41,952 nucleotides of DNA, from positions 1-41,952 of the IMG/VR virus record IMGVR_UViG_3300023292_000020. One strand, given 5' to 3'. The notes under the pieces were generated by a model. It saw only the letters and a list, made by a program, of their open reading frames with translations. It did no database searches and was not told the DNA's origin. Both the position numbers and the translations under genes were made by a program. This document shows, one piece after another, positions 30,176-36,647 of this stretch. How positions within the stretch are numbered: the first letter of the stretch is position 1; each line of letters opens with the position of its first letter. The stretch is from a virus.

Positions 30176-30567
30176 TTAGGCCCCTTCGGCTCGTTGCCCC
30201 TTCGGGCGGGTGGTGTGGTTGGTTCGCTGTCATCTTCGTTCTCGTTATCCGCGCGTCCGGCGGCTTCCCACAGGCACGCGGCTTCTTCGCGGAACTCTTC
30301 CATCTCCTGCGGCGTCGGCAGGCTGTCGGTAATGTCGAATCGGAAAATCTTGCCGTCCTGCGGATCAATCGCCAGCAGCAGCCAACCCGAGACGGTGAAC
30401 CCGTGGACGTTGTCGAAGTGGAGCGGGCGTTGGTCGAAAAGCGGTGGCGGTGGCGTTGGCGGTAGATATTCCGGTTCCGGTTCCGGCCCCGGATCGTCAT
30501 AGACGCCGAGGCACGCCGGGCATTCGATTCCCGCGCCAAGGTCAAGGCCGCATGTTCCGCACTTCAT
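30172..30567 (-). CDS. Zinc-ribbon hypothetical protein (131 aa)
   Basis: It begins MKCGTCGLDLGAGIECPACL, a C-x-x-C...C-x-x-C zinc ribbon in the first 20 residues. A Pro/Glu linker (P-E-P-E-P-E-Y-L-P-P) follows, then a domain containing F-T-V-S-G-W-L-L-L-A-I-D and F-R-F-D-I-T-D. The stop overlaps the ParB-like start. The function is unknown. Confidence 0.7.
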   Translation of the reverse strand: MKCGTCGLDLGAGIECPACLGVYDDPGPEPEPEYLPPTPPPPLFDQRPLHFDNVHGFTVSGWLLLAIDPQDGKIFRFDITDSLPTPQEMEEFREEAACLWEAAGRADNENEDDSEPTTPPARRGNEPKGPK

Positions 30568-30749
30568 CGCGCATCCCCTTGTCGCCGGGCCGAAAAGTCC
30601 GCCGCGATCTCACTCATGCATTCTTCGATCTTCACCGCGTCGTTTTCCGAGATTTCGTCAAAATTCCATTCGAGTCCATCGTCAAGCTTTGCTTCAATCG
30701 CTTCGACGATAAATCCGTATGCGACTCGTTTCGCCTCACGTTTGGTCAT
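30564..30749 (-). CDS. Small hypothetical protein (61 aa)
   Basis: The start at ATG 30749 (MTKREAKRVAYGFIVEAIEA) has AGGAAA upstream. A longer frame from 30836 has no site. The product is helical and acidic at the end. It overlaps its upstream neighbour by 14 bases and its downstream neighbour by 4. No family is recognised. Confidence 0.65.
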   Translation of the reverse strand: MTKREAKRVAYGFIVEAIEAKLDDGLEWNFDEISENDAVKIEECMSEIAADFSARRQGDAR

Positions 30750-31101
30750 TGGTATTTCCTGACAATTGGATCGCCTCCCTGGCTTGGTCATAAATTGATT
30801 CACTTTCGGCTTTGTCCGCCGGTTCGCCGGTCTCAAGCCACCGCTCGATGTTCTCCGTGAACCGCAAGCACGCGGAGGTCAGCGCGGCGTTTCCCGCCCG
30901 CATCCGATCCACCTCGGCTTCTGTGTCCGCCAACTTGACGGTCAACTCAGCCACTTTAGCCTCCCCAAAACACCCCTCACAAAACGGCCCGTCGCCATTT
31001 TCGGCGTAGAGCGAGTCCTCATAGATTCCCGACGCGCCGGTCGGTTCGCCGCACTTGGTGCAATGTTCCGCACGCTGAGCGTCAACGTCGATTATTGGCA
31101 T
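30736..31101 (-). CDS. Zinc-binding coiled-coil hypothetical protein (121 aa)
   Basis: The start at ATG 31101 has AGGAGG seven bases upstream. The N-terminus has a split zinc site, H-C-T-K-C-G-E-P and F-C-E-G-C-F, near 13 and 40. It is followed by a heptad-like helix (K-V-A-E-L-T-V-K-L-A-D-T-E-A-E-V-D). The same two-part C-x-x-C then coiled-coil layout appears in phage accessory proteins of unknown role. The ATG overlaps the preceding stop (TGATG). Confidence 0.7.
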   Translation of the reverse strand: MPIIDVDAQRAEHCTKCGEPTGASGIYEDSLYAENGDGPFCEGCFGEAKVAELTVKLADTEAEVDRMRAGNAALTSACLRFTENIERWLETGEPADKAESESIYDQAREAIQLSGNTNDQT

Positions 31102-31355
31102 CACCACACCTCCTGTTTGTATTCAGCGCCGATCAGCGCGTTTAGGTTCCGTTCGCTATCCAGTTCCGCACCCGCCTCCACCGTCACGTTCCACAGCCGC
31201 AGCCCGCCAAGGGCTTGCACGCGGATTGATCCGTTCGGCCACAGGTAGTGTGCGCGGGCAATCCCGTCCACGCCAATGCACCGATACCACGGGGTTTTAT
31301 CCACCTTCGGCGCGTAGCTGAATGGGCGTTGGCCGAAGATCGGCTGGTTATTCAT
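31101..31355 (-). CDS. Hypothetical protein sharing a C-terminal module (84 aa), copy 1
   Basis: The start at ATG 31355 (MNNQPIFGQRPFSYAPKVDK) has AAGGGG upstream. The segment S-Y-A-P-K-V-D-K-T-P-W-Y-R and the end A-G-A-E-L-D-S-E ... Y-K-Q-E-V-W are shared with the C-terminal 70 residues of the membrane protein at 32541-33338, and partly with the 45-aa product at 31562-31699. This indicates local duplication. The module is beta-like with regular aromatic residues; its role is unknown. Confidence 0.7.
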   Translation of the reverse strand: MNNQPIFGQRPFSYAPKVDKTPWYRCIGVDGIARAHYLWPNGSIRVQALGGLRLWNVTVEAGAELDSERNLNALIGAEYKQEVW

Positions 31356-31561
31356 CAACACATCCCCTTGGGCTTGCTCACCGGGGGCGCCGCCCGAAAC
31401 GAGGTACACGTGATTTTCATGCCCTCTTTGTCAAAATGAAGGTTTGGGACAAGCTCGCCGGGGTTGAAAACGTTGTGAATGCAGTAGTCGTTTTTGCACT
31501 CATTCCCCTTTTCATCCGCGCACGATAGGTGGCCAACGAAAGCCGCCGTAACCCTAGTCAT
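31355..31561 (-). CDS. Small hypothetical protein (68 aa)
   Basis: MTRVTAAFVGHLSCADEKGN begins the product. It contains C-A-D-E-K-G-N-E-C-K-N-D-Y-C-I-H, a His/Cys-rich patch, then a F-N-P-G-E-L-V-P-N-L-H strand. The ATG touches the previous stop and the stop overlaps the next start (TGATG). No family is recognised. It lies between copies of the shared module. Confidence 0.65.
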   Translation of the reverse strand: MTRVTAAFVGHLSCADEKGNECKNDYCIHNVFNPGELVPNLHFDKEGMKITCTSFRAAPPVSKPKGMC

Positions 31562-31699
31562 TCAAAACACCTCCTGCCGGTAGGTAACTCCAGCCACTAG
31601 ATTTGCGTCTTCGGTTGAATCAATTTCCGCCCCGCCGTGGATGCCAACCTGCCACATGCGGAACCGGCCGGATTTGAGGGGTGCCAGATCACGCCGCAC
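31562..31699 (-). CDS. Short protein with truncated shared module (45 aa), copy 2
   Basis: A GTG at 31699, after G-G-A-A-G-G, opens a 45-codon frame that ends at 31562-31564. The product R-R-D-L-A-P-L-K-S-G-R-F-R-M-W-Q then ends G-G-A-E-I-D-S-T-E-D-A-N-L-V-A-G. Its last 33 residues match the end of the membrane protein at 32541-33338 (A-G-A-E-L-D-S-E-Q-D-A-N-L-V-A-G). It looks like a truncated duplicate, either a mini-gene or a remnant. Confidence 0.55.
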   Translation of the reverse strand: MRRDLAPLKSGRFRMWQVGIHGGAEIDSTEDANLVAGVTYRQEVF

Positions 31700-32264
31700 C
31701 GCCTTCCTGGGCCGCTTCGCTCAGCACTTTAATAGTGCGTGCTAATTGCCACTCACGCTCGGCGACGGCGTAGGCGGCGGCGGCGGCGTAGGCGGCGTAG
31801 GCGGCGGCGGCGGCGGCGGCGTAGGCGGCGGCGGCGGCGGCGTAGGCGGCGGCGGCGGCGGCGGCGGAGAGGGCGGCGGCGTCGGCGGCGGCGGCGGCGG
31901 TGCTCCGCTCCTTATCCGTTGCCTCGCCTCGTAACCACTTCCGCGTTACGTCAATCGCCAGCCGTGAGCGGCCCTCATTCCCCGCCCACGACTCCGCGAT
32001 TGCCAATACTCGCTCTGCGTAGTCGCATCCAAGACCAACCCTCACCGATTCCGGTAGCACGCCCCTTTTCAAAACCACCCACAGCCGGTCAGAGATGGAG
32101 ATTTCGTCCATTGCCAGGATGTCGCCCAGGGTTAGCGTTTCACGCCCGGAGAAAATCCGTGCGATCCGCTCCGGGGTGTAGTTTCTCCCATCGTCATTGC
32201 CGTCCAGCCCGCACGGTTCGAGGGCTATTACATCAGCTTGGGCCAATTGTTTGTTGATTAGCAT
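31689..32264 (-). CDS. Ala/Tyr-repeat helical protein, Imm5-like pattern (191 aa)
   Basis: The first 110 residues are ordinary: RIARIFSGRETLTLGDI, then L-G-C-D-Y-A-E-R-V-L-A-I-A-E-S and a R-K-W-L-R-G-E-A-T segment. Residues 120-168 are nearly pure Ala with Tyr at intervals (A-A-A-A-A-A-Y-A-A). The end is E-R-E-W-Q-L-A-R-T-I-K-V-L. The C-D-Y-A-E...L-R-G-E-A-T plus Ala/Tyr helix layout resembles proteins annotated as putative Imm5-type immunity proteins. A paralogue with the same ending enters the window at 41850-41952. The role in phages is unknown. The repeat DNA (31767-31900) is liable to length change. Confidence 0.7.
   Translation of the reverse strand: MLINKQLAQADVIALEPCGLDGNDDGRNYTPERIARIFSGRETLTLGDILAMDEISISDRLWVVLKRGVLPESVRVGLGCDYAERVLAIAESWAGNEGRSRLAIDVTRKWLRGEATDKERSTAAAAADAAALSAAAAAAAYAAAAAAYAAAAAAAYAAYAAAAAYAVAEREWQLARTIKVLSEAAQEGGAA
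31767..31900. repeat. GGC-triplet low-complexity tract (poly-Ala coding)
   Basis: Long runs of GGC/GTA triplets on the plus strand encode poly-Ala with Tyr on the minus strand. Plus-strand frames here give meaningless poly-Arg or poly-Gly. A similar tract ends the window (41920-41952). Confidence 0.85.
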
Positions 32265-32338
32265 TTTTCACCCTCTTCTTTTTGCGGCGTCGCCGCATCC
32301 GCCCGCGCCTGAATCTCGTTCAACTCTTGGTCGGTCAT
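32258..32338 (-). CDS. Very short protein, possible remnant (26 aa)
   Basis: ATG 32338 overlaps the previous stop and the frame ends 32258-32260, overlapping the next start. The product is MTDQELNEIQARADAATPQK followed by E-E-G-E-K-C. The beginning matches the common phage pattern in which '...ARADAATPGPW' continues into a domain of about 100 residues. Here it breaks right after A-T-P, so this may be the surviving start of a deleted gene. Confidence 0.45.
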   Translation of the reverse strand: MTDQELNEIQARADAATPQKEEGEKC

Positions 32339-32541
32339 CGGCTGTTGTCCTTTTTATCCGGTCCGATAATCCAACCGTCCACCGTATTCACCTTGTGCCC
32401 GGCTCGGCATTGGCCGTTGATTTCTCCGCACGGGGCTAGGTCTTCAACACAGCACCCGCACTCATCGTCGTACCAGAGCCCGTCGAACCCGTTGGCCCCA
32501 AGGTACTCCGTCACAATTTCAAGCACCGTTTTACCGCTCAT
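32335..32541 (-). CDS. Hypothetical Cys-containing protein (68 aa)
   Basis: ATG 32541 overlaps the upstream stop (TGATG). The product has T-V-L-E-I-V-T-E-Y-L-G-A-N-G-F-D-G-L, then C-G-C-C...L-A-P-C-G...Q-C-R-A-G-H-K, and ends W-I-I-G-P-D-K-K-D. This composition is familiar from small phage proteins with no known function. The four-Cys pattern suggests metal binding. Confidence 0.7.
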   Translation of the reverse strand: MSGKTVLEIVTEYLGANGFDGLWYDDECGCCVEDLAPCGEINGQCRAGHKVNTVDGWIIGPDKKDNSR

Positions 32542-33338
32542 CAAAAAACCTCCCGCCGGTACGAGAGCCCGGCCACTAAGTTTGCGTCCTGTTCACTATC
32601 GAGTTCCGCCCCGGCGTGGAGGCCGACGCGCCACAAGCGCACCTCGGCGAGCGCGCGGGCGCGGAGCGTTTCATCGGGCCAGGCGTAGTCAATCGTCGCC
32701 ACGCCGTCCAAGCCGACCCGGCGATACCACGGGGTTGTGTCGACCTTCGGCGCGTAGCTCAGTTCGTAGTCGCGAACGGCGACGTTGATCGGCACCGCCA
32801 CCCCGTCGCGGTCGGCAAACATGAGGTCGACCGTCTCGGATTCCAACACCCCGCGCCGCTGCCGTATCCCGGTGATCGTGAGCGAGGCTTGAAGGTCAAG
32901 GGCGAGCGTCGTCTGTGCCCCGGCGTCGAACACGTCCGGCGTGCTGAACTCGTACCAACTCGTTCTCGCGGTGTAGGCCCCGGCCGGTGTCGCCGTCGAT
33001 GCTGCCGGTGATTCGACGGTGCCGGTGAGGTCGGCAAGTAGTCGCGACTGTCTGTGGATCTCGATGTCGCGTGAGCCGAGCGCGTGGCGTAGCCGTTCAA
33101 GCGTAACGGTGTTCGCGTCGTTCAGCGCCCGGAGCGTCGTCACGGTTGACCGGGATTTCCGGATAACTGAATTCGCCGTCACCAGCGCCCGCTCTGATTC
33201 GCTGAGTTCGCCGCGAAGCTGCCGGGCGATGGTGTCCAGTTCGAGCCGGCCGGCGTGCTTGGCATATGCCGCATAGGCGAGGAGCGCCGCAAGGGCGATG
33301 ATCGCGGCGGTGGCAATGGCGACGGCGAGGCGGTTCAC
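32541..33338 (-). CDS. Membrane-anchored coiled-coil protein with shared C-terminal module (copy 3, full length)
   Basis: I place the start at a GTG (33338), directly after the stop of the 29-aa membrane gene, giving 265 aa. An ATG at 33392 is possible. A signal-anchor (AVAIATAAIIALAALLAYAA) opens the protein, followed by a coiled-coil about 30-110 (Q-L-R-G-E-L-S-E-S-E-R-A-L). A beta-rich domain about 130-200 precedes the last 70 residues, which carry Y-A-P-K-V-D-T-T-P-W-Y-R. It probably sits in the inner membrane with its bulk outside the cytoplasm. Neighbouring genes repeat parts of its C-terminus. A spanin-like or superinfection role is possible but unproved. Confidence 0.65.
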   Translation of the reverse strand: MNRLAVAIATAAIIALAALLAYAAYAKHAGRLELDTIARQLRGELSESERALVTANSVIRKSRSTVTTLRALNDANTVTLERLRHALGSRDIEIHRQSRLLADLTGTVESPAASTATPAGAYTARTSWYEFSTPDVFDAGAQTTLALDLQASLTITGIRQRRGVLESETVDLMFADRDGVAVPINVAVRDYELSYAPKVDTTPWYRRVGLDGVATIDYAWPDETLRARALAEVRLWRVGLHAGAELDSEQDANLVAGLSYRREVF

Positions 33339-33339
33339 C

Positions 33340-33429
33340 CTACCGCCCCACGACCCACGCCAGGACCACCAGCGCGCCCAAAATTGAGACAAACGAGAGG
33401 TAAACGAGGGCTTTGCCGGGGTCGTTCAT
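33340..33429 (-). CDS. Single-pass membrane mini-protein (29 aa)
   Basis: ATG 33429 overlaps the upstream TGA (ATGA) and has an AAGGTGG site. The product starts MNDPGKALVYLSFVSILG and is nearly all one hydrophobic helix ending V-V-G-R. It sits immediately before the membrane-anchored coiled-coil protein, with one base between. The pair could act together at the membrane; a holin-like role would be speculation. Confidence 0.6.
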   Translation of the reverse strand: MNDPGKALVYLSFVSILGALVVLAWVVGR

Positions 33430-33818
33430 GCCACCACCTTTACGTCGACGTACTCGCGAACGCCGGGGAACATCGCCGGTAGTTCGTCCGGGTCTTTGAC
33501 CAACCGCCATTGGAAGATGTCCCACAGGTTGTCCGGGTCGATTTCAGCAATCAGCAGCCGGATTTCCACAATGCTTTCCAAGCAGTACGTGTCGGCGATG
33601 ACCAGCGAGGGCGGTTGCGTACCGTGGCCGCAACATGAGGACAGCGTGACAATTCCGTTCTGCCACAGGTGTTCAACGACCGGCACAATCTCCGCGTCGA
33701 TGCAGATGGTTTTTTTGTTTTGCCTAAACGGTTTGATGATCTCCGGACACGGCAGAATGACGGTGTTTTGCTTGTCCGTGTCCAGATTGCAGTTCATTTC
33801 GGATTTCTTGATTTTCAT
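33426..33818 (-). CDS. Hypothetical protein with SCCGHG motif (130 aa)
   Basis: The product begins M-K-I-K-K-S-E-M-N-C-N-L-D. The central region I-D-A-E-I-V-P-V-V-E-H-L-W, then G-I-V-T-L-S-S-C-C-G-H-G-T, then L-V-I-A-D is a recurrent phage domain with a conserved C-C-G-H-G, probably a metal or catalytic site. The function is not established. It is followed by the 29-aa membrane gene with a 4-base overlap. Confidence 0.7.
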   Translation of the reverse strand: MKIKKSEMNCNLDTDKQNTVILPCPEIIKPFRQNKKTICIDAEIVPVVEHLWQNGIVTLSSCCGHGTQPPSLVIADTYCLESIVEIRLLIAEIDPDNLWDIFQWRLVKDPDELPAMFPGVREYVDVKVVA

Positions 33819-33822
33819 TTAT

Positions 33823-34173
33823 TCACCCCGTTTTACCGTATCGGTCGGCTCGTTTACCGTTGACGAAAACCATTTTCTTCCAGCCTTCGGGGATGTGCGC
33901 CACGATGGATTCCTCGAATCGGAACTGCCACCAGAGTTTAGCGAGCGCCTGATAAAACAGCCGCGTCACCGCCGACGTAGAGATTCCCATCGCCTGTCCG
34001 ATTTCAGCGAACGACATTTCTGGAACAATGCCGAGCCCTGTTTCGTACAACGTGCCATCTGGATCGTTCATCTTCGATACTCGCTTCGATGTACGCCGCC
34101 ACGGTTTGATCTCGGTGCTGTCGGCATCAAAGATCATCTTGCCGTCGATGGGGCGTGGTGTTCCGGTTTTCAT
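33823..34173 (-). CDS. Sigma-70 region 4-like HTH regulator (116 aa)
   Basis: Residues about 52-85 read E-M-S-F-A-E-I-G-Q-A-M-G-I-S-T-S-A-V, then F-Y-Q-A-L-A-K-L. That is a helix-turn-helix of the sigma region 4 type, which also occurs in phage late-gene activators. The first 45 residues are basic and polar, and the rest is short with aromatic residues. It may control expression of the following phage genes. It lies 700 bases downstream of the XRE/sigma-4 gene. Confidence 0.65.
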   Translation of the reverse strand: MKTGTPRPIDGKMIFDADSTEIKPWRRTSKRVSKMNDPDGTLYETGLGIVPEMSFAEIGQAMGISTSAVTRLFYQALAKLWWQFRFEESIVAHIPEGWKKMVFVNGKRADRYGKTG

Positions 34174-34377
34174 TTACATTCTCCGTTCAAGAGGTTCGCC
34201 CGCCTTGACGAGCCGCCGCACGCTGCACAGCGCGCACTCAGGGTCACACCCGATGTCGAGGTACGGGCAATCGCTGCACCGGCTGTCGATTAGGCCGATC
34301 AGCGTTGCCATCTTGGCGCGCAACACGTCGGTCTCTTCCTGCAACTGTCGCTCGCGATCGGTTTCAGTCGGCGTCAT
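34174..34377 (-). CDS. Cys-rich hypothetical protein (67 aa)
   Basis: ATG 34377 (MTPTETDRERQLQEETDVLR) opens a frame with a charged coiled-coil half. A six-Cys cluster follows: S-R-C-S-D-C-P-Y-L-D-I-G-C-D-P-E-C-A-L-C, probably metal binding. It overlaps the upstream gene by 14 bases. A longer frame from 34533 is Ser/Thr-rich shadow. The function is unknown. Confidence 0.6.
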   Translation of the reverse strand: MTPTETDRERQLQEETDVLRAKMATLIGLIDSRCSDCPYLDIGCDPECALCSVRRLVKAGEPLERRM

Positions 34378-34561
34378 TGGCTTTGCCCTTCTCGTAGACG
34401 TATAGACCGTCGGTGATGAGCCGGAGAATCGCCGCGCCAGACATGTTGAGGACGACGACGGCGGGTCTGGCTTTGCCGCCCCAAGAAACTTGGTGAACGA
34501 GCACCGCGCGCTTGTGCTTGGCGAGGTTGGCAAGTTGGGCCAGCGAGTAGACGCGCATCAT
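34364..34561 (-). CDS. Hypothetical protein (65 aa)
   Basis: It begins M-M-R-V-Y-S-L-A-Q-L-A-N-L-A-K-H, overlapping the upstream stop (ATGATG). The core is K-R-A-V-L-V-H-Q-V-S-W-G then A-R-P-A-V-V-V-L-N-M-S-G-A, a compact alpha/beta pattern. The segment V-V-L-N-M-S-G-A-A-I-L-R-L recalls small phage proteins with no assigned role. Confidence 0.6.
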   Translation of the reverse strand: MMRVYSLAQLANLAKHKRAVLVHQVSWGGKARPAVVVLNMSGAAILRLITDGLYVYEKGKANDAD

Positions 34562-35154
34562 TTGCTGTTCTCCTTGTGTTTATTTTCGCTTTCGATATCC
34601 GGGAAATTGGAGTCGCCGCGAATGATTTTTGCTCGTTTGGGGGTGCGAAGTTTGCGAAGCGCCCTTGCTTCAAGTTGCTGGGCTCGACTAACCGACACGC
34701 CCATTTTCACGCCGCAATCACGCAGCGTTGCCTCGTTCCAAAACCGCTCTCGAATCACAAGCGCTTCCCGAGGAGATAACGTATCAAGCGCGTCCTCAAT
34801 CCGCTCTTTCGTTTCGGCCAATAGCATCCGCTCTTCCGCGCCACTAGCCAAAGCCCGCGCCTCTTCCAACCCAATCGCAAAATATGCCGTGGCTTTTCTC
34901 AGCTTTTCTGTTGCCAATTCGCCGGGCCAAAAATAGTCAATGTCCTTATCGAACGCCTCAAGATAGGCGCTGGCAGAGTCGCAAATACAGCCATCTTGTC
35001 CTAAGGGTGACTTTTGCAAAGTTTCGAATAGCCCGACGTGGGCCATTGAAACGCCCAAATACTCGGCAAATTGCGCTTGCGTCATCTCCATTTTTTCGCG
35101 GACAGCAACTAGTCGATTGTTTTTTAACGAAACTTTGACGCGAATCTCATTCAT
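34558..35154 (-). CDS. XRE HTH plus sigma-70 region 4 regulator (198 aa)
   Basis: The start is ATG 35154 (a GTG at 35166 is possible). Residues 14-60 are an XRE-type HTH: V-R-E-K-M-E-M-T-Q-A-Q-F-A-E-Y-L-G-V-S. Residues about 120-170 are sigma region 4: D-T-L-S-P-R-E-A-L-V-I-R-E-R-F, then C-G-V-K-M-G-V-S-V-S-R-A-Q-Q-L-E-A-R-A-L-R. The combination suggests a phage transcription regulator that contacts RNA polymerase. Its place in the early region fits an early-to-late switch. Confidence 0.75.
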   Translation of the reverse strand: MNEIRVKVSLKNNRLVAVREKMEMTQAQFAEYLGVSMAHVGLFETLQKSPLGQDGCICDSASAYLEAFDKDIDYFWPGELATEKLRKATAYFAIGLEEARALASGAEERMLLAETKERIEDALDTLSPREALVIRERFWNEATLRDCGVKMGVSVSRAQQLEARALRKLRTPKRAKIIRGDSNFPDIESENKHKENSK

Positions 35155-35602
35155 TTTCTTTTCCACACCTCTCGGGATATTTCCCCCACACGCGGCGCGT
35201 CACTTCTTCGGCGGGCGGAATCCCATTGTGTGAAACAACCGGGATGCCAAGCTCCCTCGCCAGCTCGTATTCTTTTTGTGTGCCCGTGCCTGAGATTCCC
35301 GCGATGTCGGTAGTGAGGACGACGATGTCCGCCCGGCGCACCAACTCCAGGTAGCCGTCCAGGAAGTTCTTTTCGTCAACCGGGCCGGACATGAACGCAG
35401 AGTTGAGGTGCGGGCAGATGACGGCGTACCCGAGGAACCACAAATTCCCGGCCACATGGCGAGCCCGTTGGATGTTCGCGTACACCCCGGCGTGCGTCTC
35501 AGCGCGGTACGGACCGGCCACGTAGGCGACGATGGCGCCAGCGGCCCGTATCTCGGGAACGAAATCTTCGTGGGTCGTCGGGGTGTATTTCTTATCGGTC
35601 AT
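35147..35602 (-). CDS. DUF4406 / nucleoside deoxyribosyltransferase-like protein
   Basis: The product is 151 aa. Motifs A-Y-V-A-G-P-Y-R (about 26-33), N-I-Q-R-A-R, G-Y-A-V-I-C-P-H-L-N-S-A and D-I-V-V-L-T-T-D are those of the DUF4406/nucleoside 2-deoxyribosyltransferase fold. Members bind nucleotides; phage copies may be involved in nucleotide salvage or modification. The SD AAGGA lies upstream of ATG 35602. It overlaps the XRE/sigma-4 gene by 8 bases. Confidence 0.75.
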   Translation of the reverse strand: MTDKKYTPTTHEDFVPEIRAAGAIVAYVAGPYRAETHAGVYANIQRARHVAGNLWFLGYAVICPHLNSAFMSGPVDEKNFLDGYLELVRRADIVVLTTDIAGISGTGTQKEYELARELGIPVVSHNGIPPAEEVTRRVWGKYPERCGKENE

Positions 35603-35620
35603 GGGAACATCCTTTCTCGG

Positions 35621-35707
35621 TCAATTCTTTCCGCTGAGTTGTTGAAGCAACGCGGCAAAGTAGCGCTGCCAGAATGCGAAATTCGGGTTGAATGGTTGGT
35701 TGTTCAT
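35621..35707 (-). CDS. Mini-protein (28 aa)
   Basis: ATG 35707 overlaps the upstream TGA. The product, MNNQPFNPNFAFWQRYFAAL then L-Q-Q-L-S-G-K-N, is an amphipathic aromatic peptide. Overlap and lack of any other use of this 100-base stretch support it as a real coding mini-gene. The N-terminus M-N-N-Q-P-F resembles that of the 84-aa gene at 31101 (M-N-N-Q-P-I-F). The function is unknown. Confidence 0.45.
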   Translation of the reverse strand: MNNQPFNPNFAFWQRYFAALLQQLSGKN

Positions 35708-35973
35708 TGTTTCCCTTCCACGCCGGACATCGCGCCACGGCGCAGGCTGATAGTTGAAAACACGTCGCGGCGAAATTCGCTGTCATTCCACCGCGCCACC
35801 AAACGCGCCTTGTCGACGCCCATGATTGTGAACCCGCACATCGCGCATGAAGCGACAGCCGACCACGGCATGACCTGCGAGGCGCGCGTTTCAGACGATC
35901 CGCACCGCGGGCATGGGGCTGTCAGCCCGGCGGCGTTGTCCTCGCGATAGCGGCGGCTGTCTTGGATCATCAT
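35704..35973 (-). CDS. Lar-like zinc-ribbon protein (restriction alleviation type)
   Basis: The product is 89 aa. Residues 20-65 have the layout of Lar-family small proteins: A-P-C-P-R-C-G-S-S-E, then a second C-A-M-C-G-F, then A-R-L-V-A-R-W-N-D. Lar relieves type I restriction in coliphage-like elements. The similarity here is short and the function is inferred. It could help the phage or co-exist with its two methyltransferases. It overlaps the RuvC-like gene by 4 bases. Confidence 0.6.
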   Translation of the reverse strand: MMIQDSRRYREDNAAGLTAPCPRCGSSETRASQVMPWSAVASCAMCGFTIMGVDKARLVARWNDSEFRRDVFSTISLRRGAMSGVEGKQ

Positions 35974-36647
35974 CCCTCCGCGTGTTGCAGCACGAACGGC
36001 CGCGAAAGCAGGTTTATCGGGTTGGCTTTGGTTTCGTTGGTCAGAACGTGCTGGGCCGATTCGTCAACATCGTTGATGCTCAGCGAACCGTCGCGCACTG
36101 AAAGCTCGGCATGTAGGAGTTGCGCAATCGCGGTGGCGTCGGCCACATCGTCGCGAGCCGTCTTGCCAAATGCTTCGGCATCAAAACCCCACCGCCGCAA
36201 CGCCGCAGCGCGCATTTCCTCTTTCCTGGCATCGCCGCGCTCCGCCGCAAACAGCTTGACAGACTTCGGCGAATAGAGCCGAAACGGGATGCGGTTTTGG
36301 AAAAGCCACAACTTCACCATCCCGGTGAATTCGATGGTGTAGAAGCTCGGGCCGGTCATGGCCGTCGCGTAGTCTTCGATGGCCACATGCGACGGGCGGT
36401 GCTTCTGAAAAACGAAAACCATCCGCGACGCCAAGTACCGCAGGCGCTGCATCCGGTATTCCTCTGTTTTCGCCGGTAGTTTTTTGGGTTCGGGAACGAA
36501 CCGCCAACGCCCAAACATCCCAACGTCTGCGACCTTGCTTGCCGCGCAGTGAACCTCTTCAACCGCCGCCTCGCCACCTTCCCGCCGCAGCGCCACAACA
36601 GCCGGTGAGGTCAATGACAGATCGCACCCGAGGATAATTTCACTCAC
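35970..36647 (-). CDS. RuvC-like Holliday junction resolvase
   Basis: The product is 225 aa from GTG 36647, with AGGAAG five bases upstream and GTGA overlap with the helicase stop. RNase H-fold markers are I-L-G-C-D-L-S-L-T-S-P-A (first Asp), V-A-I-E-D-Y-A (Glu), and the C-terminal K-T-A-R-D-D-V-A-D-A-T-A (Asp pair). Phage RuvC-like enzymes resolve branched DNA before packaging. It is next to DnaB, fitting a replication/recombination cluster. An upstream ATG at 36824 would add shadow residues. Confidence 0.8.
   Translation of the reverse strand: MSEIILGCDLSLTSPAVVALRREGGEAAVEEVHCAASKVADVGMFGRWRFVPEPKKLPAKTEEYRMQRLRYLASRMVFVFQKHRPSHVAIEDYATAMTGPSFYTIEFTGMVKLWLFQNRIPFRLYSPKSVKLFAAERGDARKEEMRAAALRRWGFDAEAFGKTARDDVADATAIAQLLHAELSVRDGSLSINDVDESAQHVLTNETKANPINLLSRPFVLQHAEG

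Noticed and set aside
31767-31900. Repetitive tract considered as a CRISPR array or regulatory tandem repeat
   Set aside because: Repeats are three-base units with no spacers and lie inside a coding frame.
31739-32257. Plus-strand frame encoding a long poly-Arg stretch
   Set aside because: It is the reverse reading of the GGC-repeat tract in the Ala/Tyr-rich gene; the minus-strand frame has normal N- and C-terminal sequence.
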